From assembly GCA_965268555.1 (NCBI GenBank), contig OZ254174.1, positions 868,001 to 932,000 of the forward strand: a DNA stretch of 64,000 bases. Direction: 5' to 3'. The notes under the pieces are model-generated. The model was given only the letters and a program-made list of their open reading frames with translations, was not told the DNA's origin and made no database searches. The stretch is from AAA044-D11 sp965268555. GTDB taxonomy: Bacteria; Actinomycetota; Actinomycetes; Nanopelagicales; Nanopelagicaceae. A program made the position numbers and the translations under genes. The stretch's first letter is position 1; each line of letters begins with the position of its first letter. This document shows positions 17,789 through 26,175 of the stretch, piece by piece.

Positions 17789-18625
17789 TTAGGTAAAAAG
17801 CCCGTTCAAGTAGGGCTCGGCCTCAAAGATCTGTAAATCCTCAGCGCTTTCACCGACCCCAATAAATTTCACTGGAATTCCGGTCTCACGTTCAATGGCT
17901 AAGGCGATTCCACCTTTAGCCGAACCATCCATCTTGGTCAATATCAATCCGGTAATTGCAACGCTCTCCATAAATACTTTCGCTTGAACAATTCCATTCT
18001 GACCAGTAGTTGCATCAACAACTAAGAGCACCTCATCAATTGGCAGAACTTTTTCGACAACTCTTCTAACTTTCCCAAGTTCATCCATCAATCCTGACTT
18101 GGTATGCAACCGCCCTGCAGTATCAATAATTAAATAATCTATCGCCTCATTCTTGGCCTTTGTTGCTGCTTCAAATGCAACCGAAGCTGGATCGCCATTA
18201 ACGCGACCAGTAACTACTTCAACATTCAATCGCTGCGCCCAAGTTTGCAGTTGTTCAACTGCAGCTGCACGAAAAGTATCGGCAGCGGCTAGTAATACCG
18301 ATTTGTTCTGGCGCTTTAAATAGGAAACTAATTTTGCGCTAGAAGTAGTTTTACCTGTTCCATTTACTCCGACAATCATTACTGTTGTTGGGCGATCCTG
18401 AAAAGCGGCAATCTTGCGATCATTCTTACTAAGCCATGAGCTGAGGGCGCCGAAAATTGCCTCAGATATTTCATCACTCTTAGCCTTCTTTGCGATTTCA
18501 ATTATTTCACTTGCGCTTTGTGCACCTAAATCTGCACCAATTAAGGATTCTTGGATTTCATCCCAATCACTTGCAGATGTTGCACCGCCGCGAATTTTCG
18601 CGAACAACTTGCTAAATAGCGCCAT
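17789..18625 (-). CDS. ftsY: SRP receptor FtsY
   Basis: Membrane-associated GTPase that docks the SRP-ribosome complex at the translocon. About 278 residues: an N domain, then the G domain with GVNGTGKTTSSAKL (P-loop), DTAGRLHTKSGLM, TKMDGSAKGG and GVGESAEDL. It lacks the long acidic A domain found in E. coli and many actinobacteria, leaving only a short MALFSKLFAKIRGG amphipathic start for membrane contact. The ATG at 18625 is preferred; a TTG at 18634 in the same frame is possible. It follows smc by about 20 bases. Confidence 0.95.
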   Translation of the reverse strand: MALFSKLFAKIRGGATSASDWDEIQESLIGADLGAQSASEIIEIAKKAKSDEISEAIFGALSSWLSKNDRKIAAFQDRPTTVMIVGVNGTGKTTSSAKLVSYLKRQNKSVLLAAADTFRAAAVEQLQTWAQRLNVEVVTGRVNGDPASVAFEAATKAKNEAIDYLIIDTAGRLHTKSGLMDELGKVRRVVEKVLPIDEVLLVVDATTGQNGIVQAKVFMESVAITGLILTKMDGSAKGGIALAIERETGIPVKFIGVGESAEDLQIFEAEPYLNGLFT

Positions 18626-18632
18626 TACTTTC

Positions 18633-18650
18633 AACTAGTAAAAACTAGTT
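18633..18650. repeat. Perfect inverted repeat at the smc stop / ftsY start junction
   Basis: AACTAGT (18633-18639) and ACTAGTT (18644-18650) are perfect inverted arms of 7 bases around a 4-base AAAA spacer. The smc TAG stop (18647-18645) is inside the repeat and the possible TTG start of ftsY (18634) is also within it. The hairpin could modulate coupling between the genes. There is no following T-run, so it is not an intrinsic terminator. Confidence 0.4.
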
Positions 18651-21600
18651 TGCACTTTCAGATTCCCGAATACGTTGAGAGATAACTTGTGAAACGCCAT
18701 CGCCACGCATTGTTACGCCATACAACGCATCTGCTATCTCCATAGTGCGCTTCTGGTGAGTGATGATAATTAACTGTGACTTCTCTCGAAGTTCTTCAAA
18801 GACCCCAAGAAGTCGACCTAGGTTTGTATCATCGAGCGCTGCTTCAACTTCGTCCATCACATAGAACGGACTAGGGCGCGCTTTGAATATTGCAATCAAA
18901 AGTGCAACAGCAACTAGCGAACGTTCGCCACCAGATAGAAGTGATAACCGCTTAACTCGCTTACCCGGAGGTCTAGCTTCAACATCAACGCCCGCGATAG
19001 TCATATCCTCAGGATTTGTAAGAATTAATCGACCATCGCCACCTGGGAAAAGACGAGCAAAGATAAGTTCAAATTCCCGAGCAGTGTCGTCATACGCCTC
19101 TTTGAAGATCTGCTGAACTTTGTCATCGACTTCTTTAATAATTTCCAAAAGATCTCGCTTGGTCTTCTTTAGATCCTCTAGTTGTTCCGCTAAGTAACGA
19201 AGGCGCTCTTCCAGAGATGAATACTCTTCCAACGCAAGTGGGTTAATTTTTCCGAGTAGTGCAAGGGAGCGTTCAGCTTGGGCAAGACGCTTCTCCTGTT
19301 GTTCACGGCGGTATGGAATCAATTCGCCAGGCACGAAGTTTCCTTCGCTATCTTCAACAAAAGTAGGTACATCATTTTCAGGGCCATATTCATTTACTAA
19401 CGTGGTTACATCAACACCAAGCTCTTCAATCGCCTTCGTCTCAAGGGCTTCAATACGTAACCGCTGCTCGGCTCGAGCAATCTCATCTCGATGCACGCTC
19501 GAAGTTAGTGCATCCAACTCAGTAGTTAGCTCTCGGCTCTTAACTCGGAGAGCAAGAATCTCACTCTCGCGCTCTGATCTAGAGATTTCCAAACGTTCAC
19601 GTTCGTTGGAGGCTTTTGCAATTGAAGATTCAATTTGTATTAGCGCTTCATAGGCAGCATCTGCTACACCTTGCGCGGTAAGCGCAGCAACGCCACGTTG
19701 TTCGCGGCGACTTACAGCGCGAGTAGCAGAATCACGTTCAGCTTGGGCGGCGCTTTCAAGTGCGTGAGCGCGCGCAGCAAGAGCGGTAACTCGCTCTTCC
19801 AAAGTTCTAAGATTTAACCGCGCTTCAACTTCACTTGATCTTGATGCTGAAACTCTAGAACGCAAATCTTCTAAGTGAGTTAAATCTGGATCAACCGGTG
19901 TCTGATGAGATTCAAATTGAGTTATGGCTGCAGATAAATCTGCTTCATCTGATTCACGTTGCGAATTGGCCTCTACCAGAGTTGCCATTACGCGCTCTAG
20001 TTCGGCTTGTGCGCTCTTTACATTCTGGCCCGCAACTGCCATTTGTTCTGCAAGTCCAGAAATTTTGGCATCTGATTCATTTAATTTGCTTAGCGCAAGG
20101 TCATAAATATTCTTACGTGAAGCTAGAGTTTCATTAGCACGAACTACATCAAACTTAATTCGATCGCAGCTGTTTGTAACCTCCTGCAAAGAAGCCTCTG
20201 TCTTTTCAATTAGCGCTGAAATTTCAATCGCAGAGTTCTTTGCACTTGAACCACCGCGCACTCGAATACGACTTAGTACATCGCCATCGCGAGTAATAGC
20301 GATGACCGTTGAATCAGCGCGAAGCGCACTCTCGGCTTCGGCTAAATCTTCAACTGCGACGAAACCTGAAAGCAGGGCTGCGATGGCACCAGAAACTTCA
20401 CTTGAACTAACTAAGCTTGCAAGCGAGGTAAATCCGTTCGGTACCGCGCGATTTGAAGATGTAAAACCATTGTCGCCATCAATTACAAGTAGTTCGGATT
20501 GACCAGCGCTCTCCCGCTTCAACATTGTTAAAGCTGATACTGCCGACGAAACATCTGAAACGACTACTGAATCTGCAAGTGGTCCAAGCGCAGCGGCGAC
20601 TGCGGCTTCCCAACCAGGAGTAACACTGATTAATGAAGATAAGCGACCTCGAGTGCGAGTTCCACTTGAAAGAACAACTCCCGAACCATCTTTATGTACC
20701 AAACTCTCTTGTAGCGCACGCAAGCGCCCTTCAAGTCCAGAACGTGTTCGCTGTGCTTCACTCTCTTTATCTTTAAGTAAATCTAGTTCGCTTTGTGCAG
20801 ATGCCAGCGCGCTTTTAGCAGCTTCATATTCTGAATCAAGTCCAGGTTCATTTGCGTCAACTGATGCAATCTGGGTTTCTAGTAGTGCAAACTCTTCTTG
20901 GAAACTTTGCAAACGACGAGTTGCTTCATCTTTACTCTTTGTTAAACGGGTAATTTCAGCATTGGTCGCATCAATGCGAGATTTCAAGCCGTTGATGTGT
21001 CCTTCTTGGCGCGCAGTTCCCTCGCGCTGATCGGCAATTGCTCGAAGCGCTGCGGAAACACTGTTCTCTTCTGTTGTTAAATTCGCCTCTAAATTCTTAA
21101 GTTCATCAGAAAGTCTTGCCAAACTCGCTCCTGCAGTCGTAACTTCATTTCGAAGTCCAGTCTCTTCACTTCTAAGACTGATAGCTTCGGCATCCATACT
21201 TTCTGGATCGCGGCCACTAGCGCGAGCTTCATCAGCTTCCTCAGATAGAAAGCGCGCACGTTCCGAAGCCAAGTTCTGGATTCCACGGAACTTCTCACGC
21301 TGTGCAGTTAGCTGGTAATAATTTTCCTGTGCTTTAACTAGAAGCGGATTTTCAATTAGCGCTGTTGCGTCAATCTCTTCTTCGCGAGATCTAGCTTTAT
21401 TAAGTGCAGCTTCGACTTCATCTCGTCTAGCGCGAAGGGCTGATTCATCTGCAACTTCGGCATCAACTGTTGAACGGAGCTTGAGTAGATCATCAGCGAG
21501 CAAACGAAGTCTGGAATCTCTAACGTCAGATTGAATGGTCGAAGCTTTTCTTGCAACTTCGGCCTGCTTGCCAAGTGGCTTTAGTTGACGTCTAAGTTCA

Positions 21601-22187
21601 ACTGTTAAATCTTGAATACGTGCCAGGTTGGCAGTCATCGAATCTAATTTTCGTAGCGCTTTCTCTTTACGTTTACGATGCTTTAAAACGCCGGCGGCTT
21701 CTTCGATAAATGCCCGGCGCTCCTCTGGGTTAGCTAACAAAATTGCATCGAGCTGGCCCTGACCAACGATCACATGCATCTCGCGGCCAATTCCAGAATC
21801 GCTCAAGAGTTCTTGAATATCTAGGAGTCTTGTTGTCTCACCATTTAATTGGTATTCACTCGCGCCATTTCTAAAAAGAATTCTAGAGATCGTAACTTCA
21901 GTGAAATCAATTGGTAGAACGCCATCGGTGTTATCGATTGTTACTGAAACTTCTGCGCGACCGAGCGGGGCACGGCCTGAAGTTCCGGCGAAGATAACGT
22001 CTTCCATTTTTCCGCCGCGAAGAGATTTTGCACCCTGCTCACCCATTACCCACGAGAGCGCATCAACAACGTTTGATTTACCAGAGCCATTTGGACCAAC
22101 CACGCAGGTGATTCCTGGCTCAAAATTGAGCGAGGTCGAGGAGGCAAAGGACTTGAATCCTTTGAGGGTCATGCTCTTTAAATACAC
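18645..22187 (-). CDS. smc: Chromosome segregation ATPase Smc
   Basis: Structural maintenance of chromosomes protein that folds and segregates the nucleoid with ScpA/ScpB. The 1180 residues show the standard order: Walker A GPNGSGKSNVVDAL (~32), coiled coil, hinge around residues ~500-660 (GRLSSLISVTPGWE region), second coiled coil, ABC signature LSLLSGGERSLVAV and Walker B FYVMDEVEAALDD near the C terminus. Its position between mutM and ftsY is the conserved actinobacterial one. scpAB are not in the window. Confidence 0.97.
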   Translation of the reverse strand: MYLKSMTLKGFKSFASSTSLNFEPGITCVVGPNGSGKSNVVDALSWVMGEQGAKSLRGGKMEDVIFAGTSGRAPLGRAEVSVTIDNTDGVLPIDFTEVTISRILFRNGASEYQLNGETTRLLDIQELLSDSGIGREMHVIVGQGQLDAILLANPEERRAFIEEAAGVLKHRKRKEKALRKLDSMTANLARIQDLTVELRRQLKPLGKQAEVARKASTIQSDVRDSRLRLLADDLLKLRSTVDAEVADESALRARRDEVEAALNKARSREEEIDATALIENPLLVKAQENYYQLTAQREKFRGIQNLASERARFLSEEADEARASGRDPESMDAEAISLRSEETGLRNEVTTAGASLARLSDELKNLEANLTTEENSVSAALRAIADQREGTARQEGHINGLKSRIDATNAEITRLTKSKDEATRRLQSFQEEFALLETQIASVDANEPGLDSEYEAAKSALASAQSELDLLKDKESEAQRTRSGLEGRLRALQESLVHKDGSGVVLSSGTRTRGRLSSLISVTPGWEAAVAAALGPLADSVVVSDVSSAVSALTMLKRESAGQSELLVIDGDNGFTSSNRAVPNGFTSLASLVSSSEVSGAIAALLSGFVAVEDLAEAESALRADSTVIAITRDGDVLSRIRVRGGSSAKNSAIEISALIEKTEASLQEVTNSCDRIKFDVVRANETLASRKNIYDLALSKLNESDAKISGLAEQMAVAGQNVKSAQAELERVMATLVEANSQRESDEADLSAAITQFESHQTPVDPDLTHLEDLRSRVSASRSSEVEARLNLRTLEERVTALAARAHALESAAQAERDSATRAVSRREQRGVAALTAQGVADAAYEALIQIESSIAKASNERERLEISRSERESEILALRVKSRELTTELDALTSSVHRDEIARAEQRLRIEALETKAIEELGVDVTTLVNEYGPENDVPTFVEDSEGNFVPGELIPYRREQQEKRLAQAERSLALLGKINPLALEEYSSLEERLRYLAEQLEDLKKTKRDLLEIIKEVDDKVQQIFKEAYDDTAREFELIFARLFPGGDGRLILTNPEDMTIAGVDVEARPPGKRVKRLSLLSGGERSLVAVALLIAIFKARPSPFYVMDEVEAALDDTNLGRLLGVFEELREKSQLIIITHQKRTMEIADALYGVTMRGDGVSQVISQRIRESESAN

Positions 22188-22211
22188 AGGCGCAACCTAT
22201 CGGAAAAGGGC

Positions 22212-23054
22212 TTACCGATTTCCGTAAGCACGCGGCGTGGGCTGACATTTTGGGCAAAAATGCGAAGATCTATTGGCAAAGGTGATCCTTCTTATTTCTC
22301 GCCCACAGCGCGGACACCCTTCGCCTTCCTGGCCATAGACCGCCAGCGACCTTTCGAAATATCCACTTTCACCATTTACATTTATATAGAGTTCATCGAA
22401 CGAAGTTCCGCCGACGGCAAGGGCCTCTGCCATAACTTCAGTAGCAGATGAAATCAATTGTGAAATTCGAGATTTTGTCATTTTTTCGGTTCGACTTTCA
22501 GGATGAATTTTGCTGCGCCAAAGAGCTTCATCGGCGTAGATGTTTCCGACTCCACTCATTACGCCTTGATCCAATAGTGCGCGCTTAATTTCCGTTTTTT
22601 TCTTTTGAAATCTTTTTATAGTCTCGCTTAAATCAAATTCTGGATCAAAGGGATCTGCTGCAATATGTTGCACACATGTTGGACGGTTGTTAATTCGCTC
22701 TTCTACGCCAAGCCAACCGAAAGTTCGCTGGTCTATGAATCGCAGATCACTGCGCCCTAAATTGAATCTGGCCCGCAGGTGACGCTCATCTTGGGCGGCT
22801 TTAGGTTGGATCAAGAATTGCCCGCTCATGCCGAGATGGCCAACTAATACTTCAGGACGATCCAATTCAAACCAGAGAAACTTTCCGCGGCGATTAACGC
22901 TCAAAACGCGGGCGCCTTTAAGTGATGTCAGGGCTGCAATTGATTTTGGCGATGTAGCTCTTGGATGTAGAACTTGAATATCTTTAAATCTTTTTCCAAT
23001 AATATTTTCGGCTAAGCCACGCCTGACAGTTTCAACTTCAGGAAGTTCGGGCAT
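22212..23054 (-). CDS. mutM: Formamidopyrimidine-DNA glycosylase
   Basis: Bifunctional glycosylase/AP lyase removing 8-oxoguanine and formamidopyrimidines. The catalytic PELPEVET follows the initiator Met (Pro as nucleophile). Residues GNIYADEALW belong to the H2TH region and the C-terminal zinc finger is CPRCG...HFCPKCQ. 280 residues, normal. It overlaps the rnc stop by 17 bases and precedes smc by 24 bases. Confidence 0.97.
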   Translation of the reverse strand: MPELPEVETVRRGLAENIIGKRFKDIQVLHPRATSPKSIAALTSLKGARVLSVNRRGKFLWFELDRPEVLVGHLGMSGQFLIQPKAAQDERHLRARFNLGRSDLRFIDQRTFGWLGVEERINNRPTCVQHIAADPFDPEFDLSETIKRFQKKKTEIKRALLDQGVMSGVGNIYADEALWRSKIHPESRTEKMTKSRISQLISSATEVMAEALAVGGTSFDELYINVNGESGYFERSLAVYGQEGEGCPRCGREIRRITFANRSSHFCPKCQPTPRAYGNR

Positions 23055-23718
23055 TTAATTTGTCATAAGCCAATTTTGCAGCTGCCTGTTCGGCCTCGCG
23101 CTTTGACTTACCTTCACCTAGCTCAAATTTTTCATTCGATACAACTGCAACAGCGGTGAAACTCTTATCGTGATCTGGACCTGATTCGGTGATTAAATAT
23201 TCCGGAGTACTAAGACCCTTTGCGGCGCACAATTCCTGAAGGGCAGTTTTTCCATCTAAGCCGAGGCCTTGAGCATTCGCTGATTCAATGGTTGGCCGAA
23301 ACCAGTTAAGAATTAACTCTTCGGTTTTTACAAAACCAAGGTCGATATAAATCGCGCCAACGAGCGCTTCGAGTGAATCGGCAAGAATTGAATTCTTATC
23401 GCGGCCACCGGTCGTCTCTTCGCCTTTACCAATTCTTAAATATTGACCTAGCTCTAAATCGCGCGCAATCTGAGCGAGCGCCCGCATATTCACAACGCCA
23501 GAGCGCAGGGGTGAAAGTCTTGATTCATCTAAATCTGGAAACTTTGTGTAAAGCTCTTTTGTAACCACTAACCCAAGAACGCTGTCGCCCAAAAATTCTA
23601 GGCGTTCATTTGTTGGAAGCCCACCAAATTCGTAGGCATATGAGCGATGTGTAAGTGCAAGTTCAAGCAAATCACTTGAAACCGAAGTTCCAAGCGATGC
23701 AATTAAACGATCGTACAG
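23038..23718 (-). CDS. rnc: Ribonuclease III (probable CTG start)
   Basis: Double-strand-specific endonuclease for rRNA and mRNA processing. The RNase III domain carries NERLEFLGDSVLG (~41) and the second acidic site in the DSLEALVGAIY segment; the dsRNA-binding domain is at ~150-226. The first ATG/GTG/TTG in frame is TTG at 23670, which would remove the N-terminal helix conserved in the family. The frame remains open upstream to a CTG at 23718, one base after the rpmF stop. AGAGG lies 6 bases before that CTG, so I use it (226 residues). The start codon is inferred; the enzyme identity is certain. Confidence 0.88.
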   Translation of the reverse strand: MYDRLIASLGTSVSSDLLELALTHRSYAYEFGGLPTNERLEFLGDSVLGLVVTKELYTKFPDLDESRLSPLRSGVVNMRALAQIARDLELGQYLRIGKGEETTGGRDKNSILADSLEALVGAIYIDLGFVKTEELILNWFRPTIESANAQGLGLDGKTALQELCAAKGLSTPEYLITESGPDHDKSFTAVAVVSNEKFELGEGKSKREAEQAAAKLAYDKLNARTS

Positions 23719-23719
23719 A

Positions 23720-23893
23720 TTAAACCTCTACTACTTGGCGTGAGTTATAAGTTCCGCAAGTTGGGCAAGCTGTATGTTGCAACTTTGGTTGTTGGCACTG
23801 TGCGCAATTTGCAATTGCAGCAGGTGTTGTCTTCCATGCGCTACGACGATGACGAGTGCGAGAGCGAGACATCTTTCGCTTTGGTACTGGCAC
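23720..23893 (-). CDS. rpmF: 50S ribosomal protein L32
   Basis: A large-subunit protein of the zinc-binding (C+) form: CAQC at ~31 and CPTC at ~44. Two in-frame GTG codons compete as start. The one at 23893 gives the usual family beginning (PVPKRKMSRS after Met, 57 residues) and lies 8 bases after AAGGGG; the one at 23902 touches the ribosome binding site and is unlikely. It is followed after one base by the rnc reading frame, so the two are translationally linked. Confidence 0.95.
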   Translation of the reverse strand: MPVPKRKMSRSRTRHRRSAWKTTPAAIANCAQCQQPKLQHTACPTCGTYNSRQVVEV

Positions 23894-23991
23894 TTTAGGC
23901 ACCCCTTTTTACTAACAAATTCATAACTTAAAGATGAATTCTACGAAGGGGGTAAGTATCCCCCAAACCCCGCAATATTCAAAAACCTCGA

Positions 23992-24609
23992 TTACTTCCC
24001 TGCTGGGCCCGCCTCACCCTTCCCGGTATTCCAATTCTCCAGGCCAGCCCAACGAATATCGGCTGGGGCATGCTCATGTTCTTCCGGAAGCTCGATCCAC
24101 TTAATTCCGCAATCTGGGCAGAGACCCGGGCAATCCGCATCACAAAGCGGATTTATTGGGAGGTTCAAAATTATTGCATCACGAATTGGACCATCTAGGT
24201 CTATCAATTCACCTTCCATCTGCCGAACTAAATCTTCATCTAAATCTTCATCTTCGCTCTTCTGGGCGCGTTTATGCCCTGCTTTGCCAGGTTTATTCTT
24301 CTTGCGAGCTTGTCTTGGATCTTCTACATATTCATAAAGTTCTTGAAAAGTTTCATCAACATCGTAAAAAACTGGATCTAAGCAACGGCCACACTCGCCA
24401 CTTGCCTCGGTGCGAACAGTTGCAGTTGCGAGAATTCCTTCAGCAACCGATTCAATTCGTAAATCAATATCTATTGGTTCGTCGGCAGCAATTGCGAGCA
24501 CTTCAAAACCAAGTGCTTCATGCGAATCAATTGTTAATTCATACTCCCGCATCTCACCAGGTCGGCGCGGTAGGTCATGAGTATTAAAGAGGAAGGGGTT
24601 TTTGCTCAT
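23992..24609 (-). CDS. DUF177 (YceD-like) protein
   Basis: 205 residues of the DUF177/YceD family, conserved beside rpmF in most bacteria and linked in plants and E. coli to 23S rRNA accumulation. Cysteines in ECGRC (~78) and CDADCPGLCPDCG (~163-175) suggest zinc binding. A charged Lys/Glu/Asp-rich insertion lies at ~105-125. It starts 3 bases after the stop of the upstream coiled-coil protein. Exact biochemical role unknown. Confidence 0.88.
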   Translation of the reverse strand: MSKNPFLFNTHDLPRRPGEMREYELTIDSHEALGFEVLAIAADEPIDIDLRIESVAEGILATATVRTEASGECGRCLDPVFYDVDETFQELYEYVEDPRQARKKNKPGKAGHKRAQKSEDEDLDEDLVRQMEGELIDLDGPIRDAIILNLPINPLCDADCPGLCPDCGIKWIELPEEHEHAPADIRWAGLENWNTGKGEAGPAGK

Positions 24610-24612
24610 TAA

Positions 24613-25095
24613 TTATTTCTTATCGCCCAACTCAGAGAGCGCAGATTTAGCATCCACTCCTGCGAGTTGATCGCGACCACGATTTACTACTTCCATAGTC
24701 TTATGCAGAATCACTTCAAGGGTTGCTAGCCGTGAATCAACATATGCATCAATTTCATCTTGCTGACTCTTTGCTTCTTCGGCAACCTCATCCAAAATCC
24801 GTCGCGCTTCCTTCTTGGCTGCAGCAACTATTTCAGTCTGTGAAATCATAGATTCAACTTCTTCGCGAGCATGCGCAATGATTTGATCCGCAGCAACTCT
24901 TGCCTCTTCGATGACTGCATCCTGGTCAGTTAACAATTTCTGCGCCTGTGCCAGGTCAGATGGAAATGCCGCGCGAGCATTGTCGAGCAATTCAAGCATT
25001 TCACCGCGATGAAGCACGCAGCTTGCAGAAAGTGGAACTCCTCTTGCCTCTTCAACCATAGCGATGGCTGTTTCAATCCGCTCGATAACTTCCAT
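24613..25095 (-). CDS. sepIVA: SepIVA/DivIVA-like coiled-coil cell division protein
   Basis: 160 residues, almost all predicted helix/coiled coil (charged Glu/Lys/Ala heptads from ~45 to ~140) with no membrane segment. Its place between the DUF177-rnc cluster and coaD matches the mycobacterial gene for SepIVA, a DivIVA-domain septation factor. The N-terminal IERIETAIAMVEEARGVP resembles the DivIVA-related start. Function is assigned from family plus context, not from a catalytic motif. It is 11 bases downstream of coaD. Confidence 0.68.
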   Translation of the reverse strand: MEVIERIETAIAMVEEARGVPLSASCVLHRGEMLELLDNARAAFPSDLAQAQKLLTDQDAVIEEARVAADQIIAHAREEVESMISQTEIVAAAKKEARRILDEVAEEAKSQQDEIDAYVDSRLATLEVILHKTMEVVNRGRDQLAGVDAKSALSELGDKK

Positions 25096-25106
25096 TTATC
25101 TCTCCT

Positions 25107-25586
25107 TTATTTTCCAGCCAAGCGATCTTTCAATCGCGCTAAAAGTGGTGCTGGGATATAGCTAGATACATCGCCGCCATAACTTGCAATCTCTTTCACC
25201 AGTGAAGATGACAGGAATGAGTGAGCTGGAGCGGTAGATAGGAAAAGTGTTTCAACGCCTTGTAGTTGTAAATTTATTTGAGACATTTGGAGTTCATAAT
25301 CAAAGTCAGTAACAGCTCGAAGGCCTTTTACAATTATTGAAATATCATTTTTCTTACAGTAATCAACTAGCAGCCCGGACCACGAGTCGACCTTCACATT
25401 TGGGTATTTTGAAGTTACCTCTTTAGTCATTTCCATTCGTTCTTCAACCGTAAAGAGTGTCTTCTTAGTCTGGTTAACCATTACCGCGATGACTACTTCG
25501 TCAAAAATCGAACTTGCGCGCTCGATGATATCTAGGTGCCCAAAGGTGATGGGGTCAAAGGACCCGGGACATACGACGCGTTTCAC
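25107..25586 (-). CDS. coaD: Phosphopantetheine adenylyltransferase
   Basis: Penultimate step of coenzyme A synthesis, 4'-phosphopantetheine plus ATP to dephospho-CoA. 159 residues with GSFDPITFGHLDII (nucleotidyltransferase HxGH motif) and SSSLVKEIASYGGDV at the C-terminal site (the ISST-like signature). The ATG overlaps the rsmD stop as ATGA. Normal length. Confidence 0.97.
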   Translation of the reverse strand: MKRVVCPGSFDPITFGHLDIIERASSIFDEVVIAVMVNQTKKTLFTVEERMEMTKEVTSKYPNVKVDSWSGLLVDYCKKNDISIIVKGLRAVTDFDYELQMSQINLQLQGVETLFLSTAPAHSFLSSSLVKEIASYGGDVSSYIPAPLLARLKDRLAGK

Positions 25587-26158
25587 GGCAAAACGCTAGC
25601 AGAATAACCGCCGTAGAAGATACTTCCCTGCCCGTACGAACGGACTTTCTCAGCAATAAATGGTTCTGGCCAAGGAAATGGCGTCTTCTTTGTTTCACGC
25701 TCGATGGCAATTATTCCATTTCGCTTCAATAAATTATTCGAATGAATATCTAAAAGTAATTTTTCAATGATGTCGTTTGATACTTCATATGGAGGATCCA
25801 TAAAAATAATATCGAATGCAAGTTGATGGGCGGCGGAAACAAATCTTTCAGCAGTTGTTGATATAACTTGAAACTTTCCGGAAGCGTTATTCACAATCTC
25901 GAAATTCTTTGTAGCTATTCCTGCCGTTGGCGAGTGATCCTCGATTGCGTAAACATTTGTCGCTCCCCGAGATAGCGCTTCCACGCCAACGGCGCCAGAG
26001 CCAGAATACAAATCTAGAAAATTTAGATCATGCATAGATCCAAATTCTGATTCAAGCGAGGAGAAAAGCCCCTCTCTTGCGCGATCTGAAGTCGGTCTAG
26101 TTTTCCCAGTGGGCGAGAATAAAGTTTTACCTTTACTGCTTCCCGCAATGATTCTCAT
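25583..26158 (-). CDS. rsmD: 16S rRNA (guanine966-N2)-methyltransferase
   Basis: SAM-dependent methyltransferase of 16S rRNA G966. SAM motif DLYSGSGAVGVEALSRGA (~48), catalytic MDPPYE (~122). 191 residues from the ATG at 26158; a TTG two codons upstream is an alternative. The gene sits 17 bases after recG and overlaps coaD by 4 bases, the classic rsmD-coaD pair. Confidence 0.96.
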   Translation of the reverse strand: MRIIAGSSKGKTLFSPTGKTRPTSDRAREGLFSSLESEFGSMHDLNFLDLYSGSGAVGVEALSRGATNVYAIEDHSPTAGIATKNFEIVNNASGKFQVISTTAERFVSAAHQLAFDIIFMDPPYEVSNDIIEKLLLDIHSNNLLKRNGIIAIERETKKTPFPWPEPFIAEKVRSYGQGSIFYGGYSASVLP

Positions 26159-26175
26159 GGGCAAACCGTAACGCG

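Noticed and set aside
23948..23964. GGGGG/CCCCC hairpin ahead of rpmF as a terminator
   Set aside because: Five-base stem with a 7-base loop and no T-run on either strand.
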